Source: Fragilaria crotonensis | Lineage: Eukaryota; Bacillariophyta; Fragilariophyceae; Fragilariales; Fragilariaceae | Length of the DNA: 22,478 nt | Direction of reading: 5' to 3' | Assembly: GCA_022925895.1 (NCBI GenBank) | Contig: JAKSYS010000815.1 | Location: 1-22,478 of the forward strand | Shown: one piece after another, positions 9,334 to 18,138 of the stretch | Layout: each line of letters starts with the position of its first letter | How positions within the stretch are numbered: the stretch's first letter is position 1 | Program-made: the position numbers and the translations under genes | The notes under the pieces: generated by a model | Told to the model about the DNA's origin: nothing | The model's database searches: none | The model's input: the letters and a program-made list of their open reading frames with translations, nothing else

Positions 9334-9972
9334 ATGTCAATCTCCAGCAACTGGTACGGTTTGGTCGTTCTCGTTTTGGTTCTCCAACCATCACTTGCGT
9401 GGAGTCCGACATCTTGGAACAGTCGTCGCGGTTTTCTCACTGGTGTCACAGGCTCCGCTTTCGTCATCGCACTTATTCCAGACCGCACCGATGCCCAGCC
9501 AGCCGAGTTCCAAAATATCGGGACTCAAGCTCCTGTTGTACAAGAAGGAGAGATTCCGTTTGTTACTCTGGAAAGCGGAGTCAAAATTAAGGATATCAAC
9601 CCCGGATCGGGTGATCCTGTGGCACCTGGAGCTCGAGTGTCGATTCAATGCAGCGGGAGGCTCCTGAATTTAAATGGAGTTGTCTTTTACAATACCAAGA
9701 ATAATAATCCCGATGGTTTCGGGGCTATCCCGCTCAGTTTCACCATCGGCAAGGGCGAAGCTCTCCCTGGACTGGAGATGGGGATTTTGGGGATGAGGAA
9801 AAACGGCGTTCGACGGATCATCGTCCCCGCTGATTTAGCCTACTCAAAGTTTCCGAATCTAGAACCCAAGCCAATGACTGATCTCGATCAACGAGCTCTT
9901 GATTCGGTTGTCAAGAATCCAAGGCGTGATGCTACCATTCTATTCGACGTCAAGTTGGAACGTTCCAAGTAA
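9334..9972 (+). CDS. Thylakoid-lumen FKBP-type peptidyl-prolyl cis-trans isomerase
   Basis: FKBPs catalyse proline isomerisation or act as chaperones; this one is predicted to act in the thylakoid lumen. ATG 9334 is preferred over the in-frame 9256 because it places a signal peptide (GLVVLVLVLQPSLA) at the N terminus. The leader then has an A-W/SP junction (residues 22-25) as in diatom plastid precursors, a twin-arginine RRGFL at 31-35 with a hydrophobic stretch, and a TDA-Q lumen-cleavage candidate near 54. The FKBP fold spans about 97-210 of 212 residues (LPGLEMGILGM, RRIIVPADLAYS, ATILFDVKL). By eye against FKBP12, the active-site Asp37 is Tyr119 and Trp59 is Leu147, while Phe36, Tyr82 and Phe99 equivalents remain, so classical isomerase activity may be weak. 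The gene converges on the membrane-protein gene 227 bp away. Confidence 0.92.
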   Translation: MSISSNWYGLVVLVLVLQPSLAWSPTSWNSRRGFLTGVTGSAFVIALIPDRTDAQPAEFQNIGTQAPVVQEGEIPFVTLESGVKIKDINPGSGDPVAPGARVSIQCSGRLLNLNGVVFYNTKNNNPDGFGAIPLSFTIGKGEALPGLEMGILGMRKNGVRRIIVPADLAYSKFPNLEPKPMTDLDQRALDSVVKNPRRDATILFDVKLERSK

Positions 9973-10199
9973 AGTGTTCCGATGATCAGGTTAACAATTA
10001 ATTGACCATGCTATGCTACTACAAACGTCCGATCTCGCCATGTTCGAAACCCACGAATCGTTGCGTACGCACTGGATCAAACATGAGCCCAATAAACTTG
10101 TCATAGAACGCAAAATTAATGACCAGTCGTGACTCATTCGCCGACCTCTCACCCGTCGTCCATACTGTTGGACCTGTTTCGACGCCAATAAGACTTCGA

Positions 10200-12790
10200 T
10201 TAGAAAAGAAGGGAATCAGCAAAGCTAACTCGGTTTTGTCGCTTCGCTGAATGGCCCGAGTGGGTCAGATTTGAGTCCACGGTCGCCGCAGATCGCATGA
10301 ACAACGAAACATCTATCATACTGTCACTGTCGCCAACGTGGCTTCCTTGTGAGGGGATACTATGACCCGCGGAAACGTTGGCGAATCCTGACATGTATTC
10401 GGGTATGTTCGAGCTCGAAGCATCCCCTCTCACTGTCCCAAAGCTCGTGTCATCTCGCACCAGAGCAAGCTTTCCTGGATGACGCATTTCTGATACATCA
10501 ACTTGTTCGCTGGATGGAATAATCCGACTTTCCCATGTATGCTGGGAGATGAAACTGTGCTGGCTTGATGTATATCCGGATGACTGGTTCATGCTACCTC
10601 TCGACGCCAAGTCTGTTGGCTGGTTGAGATTTGCATATGAGTCGTGCACTGACAAACTGCGTTGACTCGACGAGTGATCAAGAAGTTTGTCGACGTCTGC
10701 GCTTGAACCTCGCTTAGCAAACCCACCTTGACTAGGCTTGTAGGTAGATTTGAGACCAGTAGCTGAGCTTTGCCCTGTCAAACTTCCTTGGCTTGCTGAG
10801 TATCCAGGAAAATGGTTGATATCTGGACTGAAACCTCGCGCGATCAAGGTGCCTTTGTTCTGCGTGGTCGTAGAAGCAACTTCTAGGGCTGGCGTTGAAT
10901 ACTGGGACATCAAACTACGCTGGCTAAGCGTATTTCCAGAATGAGCAGCACCCATACTTCGAATGCCTAAGGCCTGACCCGACCAGCTTGCACTCGCAGC
11001 GAGGGGCGTTGCATGCTCTGTCTTCGTCCCAACACCACTCCAATTTCGGCCACGGGCGGGCCTGTTCAAGAGTTCTGCTTCGTTCTCATCCATGAAATCA
11101 TCGAAAGTATCGTCATCATTCTGAGCTTCGAATAAGTCTGTATCCTCCGACAATGTTTTTGTTGCGTAGGCTTGTCTTCTTTCTCGTAATGTTTCCTTTG
11201 ACGTCTTCGGCGACGAAGGTAAAAAACAATCGCCGCCACTTTAAGAATAACCAGGACAAGAAAACAGACTCCCAACGTCAAAAATCGCTCGTCCCCATCT
11301 GACGCCGATGTATCTATATTACTGCTGGTTCCGTTTATCACGGTGGTCGACACCCTGGTAATATCCGCAAAGAAATTGCAGTCCATGGATTCCAACGTCA
11401 AATCGCATCGGCTCTTTAGCTCATGAATGTAGGCGACAGCATTTGCTTGAATTGCTTCTTCAGTAAGAATATCGAAATCAATTAGAGACGGAGGTTTCAC
11501 AGATCCCATGATCATGGTAAACACATCAACCGAGGATGTTGCCTGAGATGCTTGCATTTGACTCCGTTCAATCAAGCGTCGCGGATCGTGCATTTCCTGA
11601 TCACCCACACGAACGTTCAGAAGGTTAAGCGAAGAAAGTCTGAGCTTGTCCTCCAGGAACCTTTGCGTTGCCTTCTCAAAAGATACTTGGTTCGCGTTCA
11701 TGTTTTGGCCGGGTGGCAGACCTTCAAGACGCACGACGGTATCTGATGTGATAGGAATGATGCCAACGTAGACGACGTCCATGGAATGACCAGTATCTAA
11801 GCTGGAAGAGACTTTTGCACGTTGCTGGAGAATATGATACGTGAGGTCACCAGGATCCAGTTTGTCAGTGTGCGTAAAGTGCATGTTTGATACCACTGCT
11901 GAGCACGTCCGCACTGTGTTCGTTGTACATTCTGCATACGCTTCCGCATTAAACGGCGACGATGTTATCTTAGTGTCGACTGAGTCGAGCTTCAGGCCTG
12001 CGGATTCCTTGAACGCAACGAGCTCCCGTTCGGATCCTAATAACCCTGTAATTGTTCCACCAACGATGGGGTTGAAAGTGGATTGGATTGCGGCATCGCT
12101 CAAGGAATCATGCTGAACAACAAAGTGGTAGGATACCTTGGTATCCACCACCCCAACTTCGTTGCAATCCACCATCCTCCGGTAATGCACTACTCCACAA
12201 AACACTCGAGGAGCGAATAATTTGTTGGAAAACGGATACTCCAATAAACCGGCTCCTACATGAATTTGCAAGAAATTGTCCTCGACGTAGACACTCCCAA
12301 CTGGTCGCCCTGGTGAGTTTGAATAACGAAGATCCGTCGTATCTAAAGTCACATAGAAAGCTCGTTGACTGTGGGGGGCAAGTTGTACAGGATGGAAGTC
12401 TCTGGGTGGAATTAAGGTTCCCCTGCCGTCTTGTGCCGGCACAATGACTGTATCAGCGACTTGGACCCAATCCCCTGGGTTACCCTGAAAATCTTCGTAG
12501 CTACCCTCCTTCGTATAGACGATGACATGAACGCCTCTTTTGTCGGCCAAAATGACGGCACTAATCTCCAAGGTGTCGACAAGAAGCATCTCTTGTTTGC
12601 CCGTCACAGTAAACATAACACCGTAGCCCTGAGTATCGGAGACGAAAGTCGTCTCCAAGGAAGATGATTGTTTGCATTTCGCTTCTTCTGCCAGCGTTCG
12701 ATCTTCCACTACTACCTCGCCAGAAGCTTGCAAAACACGCCGATCCGCGGTCACCTCTATCATAGTTGCTGATGATTCTAGTCGACTCAT
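10200..12790 (-). CDS. Type I membrane protein with large extracellular region and Ser-rich SQxSL-repeat tail; one apparent frameshift
   Basis: I do not recognise a named family; the N-terminal pattern (GYGVMFTVTGKQEML, a VYTKEGSYEDFQG stretch, then RAFYVTLDTTDLRYS) resembles diatom membrane or secreted proteins of unknown function. Translation from ATG 12790 gives about 500 residues of beta-rich ectodomain with paired cysteines and an NGT glycosylation site, then one helix (FLTLGVCFLVLVILKVAAIV, residues 503-522), then RRRRRQRK as a stop-transfer signal. The frame is lost between 11194 and 11156, where short A runs occur on the minus strand. An open frame entering there continues through an acidic segment (DTDLFEAQNDDD) to TAA/TAG at 10200, adding about 320 residues. 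That tail has four SQxSL/F boxes. No signal peptide is visible upstream and an in-frame TGA blocks extension, so the 5' end may be incomplete. The alternative is two overlapping genes (11066-12790 and 10200-11153). Confidence 0.62.
10551..10928 (-). repeat. Degenerate tail repeat: SQxSL/F box plus RG[F/S] box
   Basis: Within the membrane-protein tail, LSQRSL, ASQGSL, SSQRSL and SSQHSF are spaced 44, 42 and 34 residues apart. Each of the first three is followed 21 to 30 residues later by RGF or RGS, and the last three are preceded by GY or DH. The units are too diverged for simple slippage and suggest a maintained protein repeat. Confidence 0.6.
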
Positions 12791-12955
12791 GCTTTTGCGT
12801 AATCAGAATGAAGGAAACGCGATAACGCGATACAGTCTCAGTCGCAATCCACCCGACGACGCCAGTGTCGGATGTCGGATTACGGTCTGTCAGTGCGGTC
12901 ATGGTCATTGCGACATAAAGAGAATGTCATTATAGTTGGACATGAGACACGACAA

Positions 12956-12995
12956 ATGACACGTGACACGTGACAATGACACATGACACACGACC
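12956..12995. promoter_or_regulatory. TGACACG array with two G-boxes
   Basis: Upstream of the membrane-protein gene, TGACAC-type heptads repeat (ATGACACGTGACACGTGACA and variants). They create two CACGTG palindromes at 12960-12965 and 12967-12972, about 170 bp from ATG 12790. CACGTG is a bHLH/bZIP site. Confidence 0.5.
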
Positions 12996-14350
12996 ACATG
13001 ACTGATTGGTTTTGTGCAAGGCTCGGTGAGCTCTGGAGATTCCGGGTTCGGAAACCTCGAGTGTGCATAGCATTACTACCGGTCGTCCACTGTAGCGTAC
13101 ATTTCTGCACCAAGAATGGCCAACTCGTTGCCACTCTTTTTTCACCATTCCATCAACATTTTGACTTCCAAGCTAACATGGTTGGCACATCATTATCTTC
13201 AAAATCAACTTCATAGAAGTTCATGGTGCTTAAATAGAGTCCTGGACATGGGCTTGTTTCAATGCCTGCAGGCCGTTGCCATTGTCACCACTCCAACAAA
13301 CAGAGGTCATTGTTGCAATACAATTCCTTGGTATCCAACATTGAAGGAAGCCAATGATGAAGGCTACATGTCAAGCATTGGAAAGGGTGTCAAAATTGCG
13401 CTTGGTTGCCCACACACAAGTCCGAAGTGCGATGAACCAAATTCTGATCACCAGCCAGGCCACCACTGCCTGGTACACTCAAGCTTCATTCTTGCATCAC
13501 AATCTCAAAGAATCATGTCACCTAATTAATGGTGGTTTTAATCCAGAGATTGGTCTTTATGCTAACCACCTGTCACCACATTTTTCAGGTTCTTCAGATG
13601 AAACACATTGATAAAACTTTAGAGGTGCTGGTGGGGTGTTTACATCATTTGCAACAGTGCTGCCAGCCAGTGGTTCATCTACTACAAAGCATCAGCAACC
13701 AAATAACAGTCACTCCAGATTTGGCAGGGATGTGAATATTTAATAATGTGGTATCACTTGATGCTCATTCCTGATTGCAACACACCGCTAACAGCGGCAA
13801 TGGACAAGAAGAATGCAACATGTCCTTCAGATCTACATCTTAGCAGTTAAGATGGTCTGCTGATGCAAAAAGGATAGGCAGGAGCAGATTAAAATGCCTC
13901 TATCTTTGAATTTCAATCATGATAAATGCATTCGATCCGGCTCGCTGCCTTCAGTGGCAAAGACACCGACACTTGTGGCAGCAATTGGAAGTGGTGAGAC
14001 TTGAGAGCCTATTCCAACCCAAGAATTTTATTGTTGCTCGAGTTCGAGACACCTTCCTCTACAAACTACAAGTCCACCCTTGACCAATCTCATGAGTGGA
14101 GTCACGTGTTTGAATTGATTTTGTTCATTGTTCCTTGGATACTTCTTGGGACCAGTATGCGTTGACCTTAGCTACTTTCAAGGTAGCTGTCTTCAAACAG
14201 TTACCAACAAGGACAAACTTGACCTTGATGATAAACATGTCTTGCTCCTTGGTAGACAATGGGACCACCTCAATATCAATGGCATAATTGGCGCTTCTTT
14301 GCATGTGAAACCGATCCATTGAATACTTCTTGTTTCTGGCGTTGCTAGTA
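12996..14350. other. Spacer without a supported gene
   Basis: About 1.35 kb between the membrane-protein promoter and the IBA57 promoter. Open frames such as 13116-13529 (+) and 14125-14394 (-) have no recognisable motifs. The segment 13928-14084 (+) is stop-free in one frame with a protein-like composition but too short to judge. The text has the AT-rich, CA/TG-rich look of the repeat-derived DNA to the right of IBA57, so it may be an old insertion. Confidence 0.5.
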
Positions 14351-14404
14351 GTACTCCAGTACTGGGTATTAGTACATGTACTGTACAATGGCATACTGGA
14401 GTAC
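14351..14404. promoter_or_regulatory. GTAC cluster upstream of IBA57 (6 copies in 54 bp)
   Basis: GTAC begins at 14351, 14359, 14372, 14378, 14383 and 14401, mostly as AGTACT/AGTACA. It is about 185 bp upstream of ATG 14587, close to the distance seen for the SRPRB cluster. Confidence 0.55.
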
Positions 14405-14586
14405 CGTGTAATACTACACTACGAATCCAATACCGGATAACGGCACTATCATACCCGATTCCGGATTCTGTGAACTCTGGGAAGTGGGAACGATCGATTT
14501 CAGATCCACGTCAGGCCACAGGACAGGAACGTTGTTATGAATTGATCACTAGTACGTAGCGATTCATATTGTCGATCAGATAGCTC

Positions 14587-15864
14587 ATGACGACTGCTTC
14601 TCGGTTTGGACGATTGTGGGGAAAGGGGCATGAAACATTCAACCCGTCGTTGCGAAAAATCATTTCTGTCAAGGGACCAGCTGCTACAACCTATCTACAA
14701 GGCTTGGTAACTAGCGACTTGAACAAAGATGCTCCTGCCCCAGTGGCCCAAAGAATCGAAGGATCTAGTGATCTCCCTGAAGATGATCCTGTGGTTGAGT
14801 TCAACCCAAAGCTATGGTCCACATGCTTCCTGGACAACAAAGGCAGAATTTTAACTGACGCCTTCGTCTGGAAGCAATCAGAAGACCATTACCTGATAGA
14901 CGTCACCTCAACCTCTTCCGCCTTGCTGCTATCCCATCTCAATCAGTACAAATTGCGACGGACCAAGGTAGATATTTCAGATGTCTCGGAGAAGGTTTCT
15001 TCTCACGTGATTTATGGAACACTCAACAGGGGGTAGTCCGCCTTCAGGCTATGTGGCTGGCCTTGATCCTCGCCATCCCAACATGGGTTTGCGTGTCTTG
15101 TCGACGGAACATCCTCCGGCACATCTTCCTGATCTCATCTCGAAATCATTCCCCACGGCCCCAGGGACTTACAACGTGCTGAGAAAGTTCTCAGGCATCG
15201 CGGAAGGACAGGGAAAACTGCCCTGGAGGCGAACCAGGAGTGGCTGGGTGCTGTTAGCTTCCACAAGGGCTGCTATTTGGGTCAGGAGTTGACAGCTCGG
15301 ACACATCACACTGGGTTATTCGAAAGCGCATTATGCCAGTGATTCTTGTGGATAAATTACAGGAGATACCTAGACCGTGGATCTTGGCCCATCAAATACA
15401 AGAGGGACGCCAAGCCTTACTTGAGGAATTGAAAGGTCAACCTCCACTGCCAAGTCTATCGTCACCTTCTGTTGGTGCCATGTTGACAATGATGACGATG
15501 GGATCCTTTGGTCACGAAGAAGAGGAAAAGAAGGAAGAGGACGTAGGCTCATTAGAAGGCGGAAGACTTTGTCAAGGAGATCGAAGTTGCAGTCACTCCT
15601 GGAGTAAAAATCATCGATACTGCTGACGGCAAGACAATTGGTCAAGTTGTCTCCACACCTGCGCCGGGAACATCTCTCATTCTGGCTCAAATGAGATTAG
15701 ATCGCGTTGGATTTGGCGAAGGCGGAGCGCCTTGGAGCCGAACCAACAAGATTCTAATAGGAGATGTGGAAAAGGAATATCGCTACCTTCCCTACACACC
15801 CCTCTGGTGGCCTGCGGTGGACTGCGCGACAGGAAAAGCTAAGGAAACGGATGAAGAATCGTAA
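14587..15864 (+). CDS. IBA57: IBA57-type Fe-S cluster assembly factor, with four apparent one-base frameshifts
   Basis: IBA57 is a folate-binding YgfZ/GcvT-like protein that works with ISCA1/ISCA2 in late mitochondrial [4Fe-4S] assembly. The family signature [17 protein letters not shown] is present (about 15268-15315). Other matches are LQGLVTSDL near the N terminus, the middle block [11 protein letters not shown], and a C-terminal [17 protein letters not shown]. The protein of about 425 residues is split over several frames. Switches occur at GGGGG 15029-15033 (one G extra), CCC 15221-15223 (one short), GGG 15313-15315 (one short) and GG 15558-15559 (one extra). Undoing each gives continuous homology, with no other stops up to TAA 15862. 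The frame continuity and lack of nonsense codons suggest either very recent decay or consensus errors. Introns do not explain the shifts, because no sequence is inserted. Confidence 0.82.
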
Positions 15865-16960
15865 TCCTATCTCTCTAGTAAGATAGAGCTACTGTGGTGT
15901 CACATTCGCTGCATTACTTTTACACTAGTTTCCTTTATGATACTAGTGAAAATATCGTACCATTTAACTTACCCCGCAATCCGAATACCTCGCAGCATAA
16001 TAATTGTTGTCTGATATTCATGTTTCATGTTGCTTAAAAACAAGTATGAACAGAGAAATTCTGGCACATCACAAATGTATATCGGATTTGGATCCCTGAT
16101 TGAAAATGAAACAAATTATTGGTTGTACAACACTTCATAGGAGATGGACTTCAATTTTCATCGAGTAAAAGGCCCCGAAATCAACTGTGATCTGTTATTT
16201 CATCAAACAATACCAAGAGATGGACCCCTGCTCCTTACCTCCAGCAAGGACCTATTCCCAATTGTTGCAGGGAAAGGACAGCTGTACAGCACAATGTCAA
16301 AGGCAAGATTCCCAGAACAGGTTTTTATGGCCATTCTTGCTGAAGAATTCCATGTGACTCACTTAAAACATAGACAACAAGTTTGAGAACATGCCCTCCA
16401 GATTTGTTAGGACCCACCATAAAACAGTTTCATTTGTCACCTCATGCAAAAGACAATAAGTGAAGAGGTGGTCGTGAAGTTTGAAGTCTGGTACACTTAA
16501 GACATATACAAAATCAGGGTAATCATGCAGTCACTATGTCAGTGAATAATCCAACCAAACTCGTGCTGACAGAAGAGCATAAAATGCAGCAAATCTTTTT
16601 TGTCATGCAAATGTTGCATATGGGGACCGCAAGTACAATCATGACTACAAGCATGACTTATATAGAAACATGCATATGGTGGATAACGTGTGATGTTGCT
16701 TTCTCCAGTGGTAAGGCCAAAGTTTGATAGCAATGCTGATTGTTGTATTGCTCATGGAAAGATGGAAATGTAGCCATTTTCGCAGTGCTGGCTGTACTTG
16801 TGCCCGTAGAGCAAGCTCAACCCAAGAAGCCAGTGGGACATTTATTGTCACAAAAGTAAGTTGCACTAGAGATTGCAATTGACATTTCATGTGTAACCAT
16901 GCATGCTGTGGCGGTAATCAAACAGCTACAGTAGGTGATCAGACTTTGAAGTCCACCAAC
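15865..16960. other. Spacer of repeat-like DNA, no supported gene
   Basis: Downstream of IBA57 are two small inverted repeats, CTATCTC...GATAG near 15868-15886 and ACTAGT...ACTAGT near 15926-15948, which may shape the mRNA 3' end. The open frames at 16144-16386 and 16536-16727 show no motif. The right part probably belongs to the decayed retroelement that becomes recognisable from about 16990. Confidence 0.5.
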
Positions 16961-16989
16961 GTGTGACCAAAGAAGCAGTTTGGAACATT

Positions 16990-18138
16990 AGACTCTTGAC
17001 ACAGTCAGCCAAGACAAGTCCAGATCATCTGAATGCACTTCACCTCAGTCACTGGCAGCACGTCTCAATATTGATGCTGACTTTCTTGCAACTTGTTATC
17101 GACAGCATGGTCGTCTCCGACAAGCCATTGCCTCAATTGACCATCACTTCAATCAACAGGTATCCATCTATATATCAACAGCACCCCTATCACGGACCAA
17201 TACGACGAATGCACTCGTTTCCACGTGAATGGGTATCACTACCGAAACTACGTCCAGCAGCACAATGGTTGGGACAATAGGACATGGGAAGCCATCGACT
17301 TTCATACATGGATTTGGGCTCCACTTTAAACGGTTGCATCAACCGCACCGGACGAGCCAGCACTTCAAATTTGTTCACCACTACCTTCCACTCGGCGCAC
17401 GCAGGTTTCGCGAGGCCACAGTTAAAGACAAGTCACTAAAACTGTGTCCATGTTGCCGGGCGACAGACGAAACTCCTCAACATTTTCCTCGGTGCCAAAG
17501 CAACAAAGCGCTCGAATCTAGTCTCGACACACTGAGATCCGATATCCTCAACAGCGACACACATCCGGTTCGATACCTCTTGGCAGATGGCTGGTTTCTG
17601 CCATGCTACTGTGTTCAATATACTGTTCTCTCCACAAATGACACAATTTCCAGGTCACTTCCACCGAGCAATAGGCAAGGCCATAGAAAGTCAATCGTCA
17701 ATCGGTTGGCTGAATTCGTTAAAAGGCTTTCTGGCTAAACAGTGGGGCGAAATGGCACAACTCGAGATGCACAGTCAAGCTCAGGACCAGCGGAAGGGCG
17801 AGCAACAAATGAAACAGATAATTAACGCCCTTGGTGCCCACACTTGCAGGCTATGGCTATCGCGGAATGCCACACTTCATTCTACAAACGAAAACAATCA
17901 GGCCAAGCTCCGATCTGCAGAAGCAGCGGAAATGTCATGTTATCACAGTCGACCACATCTACTGAGAATAGACGATCAACACTACTGTCACGGACCTTTA
18001 CCAAAGTTACTGGCTAGCTCAGCACCTGCAACACGGCGGCGCTGGTTAAGAAGAAAGGTCAAACAGTCATCGGCGGATATTAATACTAAAGACTGCACGA
18101 GACAGACGCTGATTACAAATTTGTATCGCCCTACATGA
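16990..18138 (+). pseudogene. C-terminal part of a reverse-transcriptase-type retroelement polyprotein, frame-broken
   Basis: The block order matches the C-terminal region of retroelement polyproteins common in diatoms, as I recall them. It starts with an RNase-H-side segment SLAARLNIDADFLA (about 17052-17093) and a stretch around FHVNGYHYRNYVQQHNGWD (17213-17270). Next are FKFVHHYLPLG and a zinc-knuckle CPCC-x8-H-x3-C (17445-17495), then IGWLNSLKGFLAKQW, LWLSRNATLH and a Trp/Arg-rich end. Frames change near 17170, near 17315 and between about 17590 and 17690, so no intact product is made as written. The upstream reverse transcriptase is not recognisable. The zinc-knuckle geometry resembles zf-RVT. 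Which class of element it belongs to is uncertain. Confidence 0.55.

Noticed and set aside
11066-11153. Genuine overlap of two separate genes (574- and 317-residue frames)
   Set aside because: Past the Arg stop-transfer signal the longer frame becomes a random-looking tail while the other frame is acidic and protein-like; a single frame loss is simpler, though not proven.
13116-13529. 137-residue open frame on + in the spacer before IBA57
   Set aside because: No recognisable motif, His/Ser-rich random-looking composition, and no promoter-like GTAC cluster ahead of it.
14587-15864. Introns explaining the IBA57 frame changes
   Set aside because: The homologous protein is continuous at the codon level across each switch, with no inserted sequence and no GT-AG pair of workable length.
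17560-17580. GGTTCGATACC resembling a tRNA B-box
   Set aside because: It lies inside the retroelement reading frame and no acceptor stem or A-box can be paired with it.
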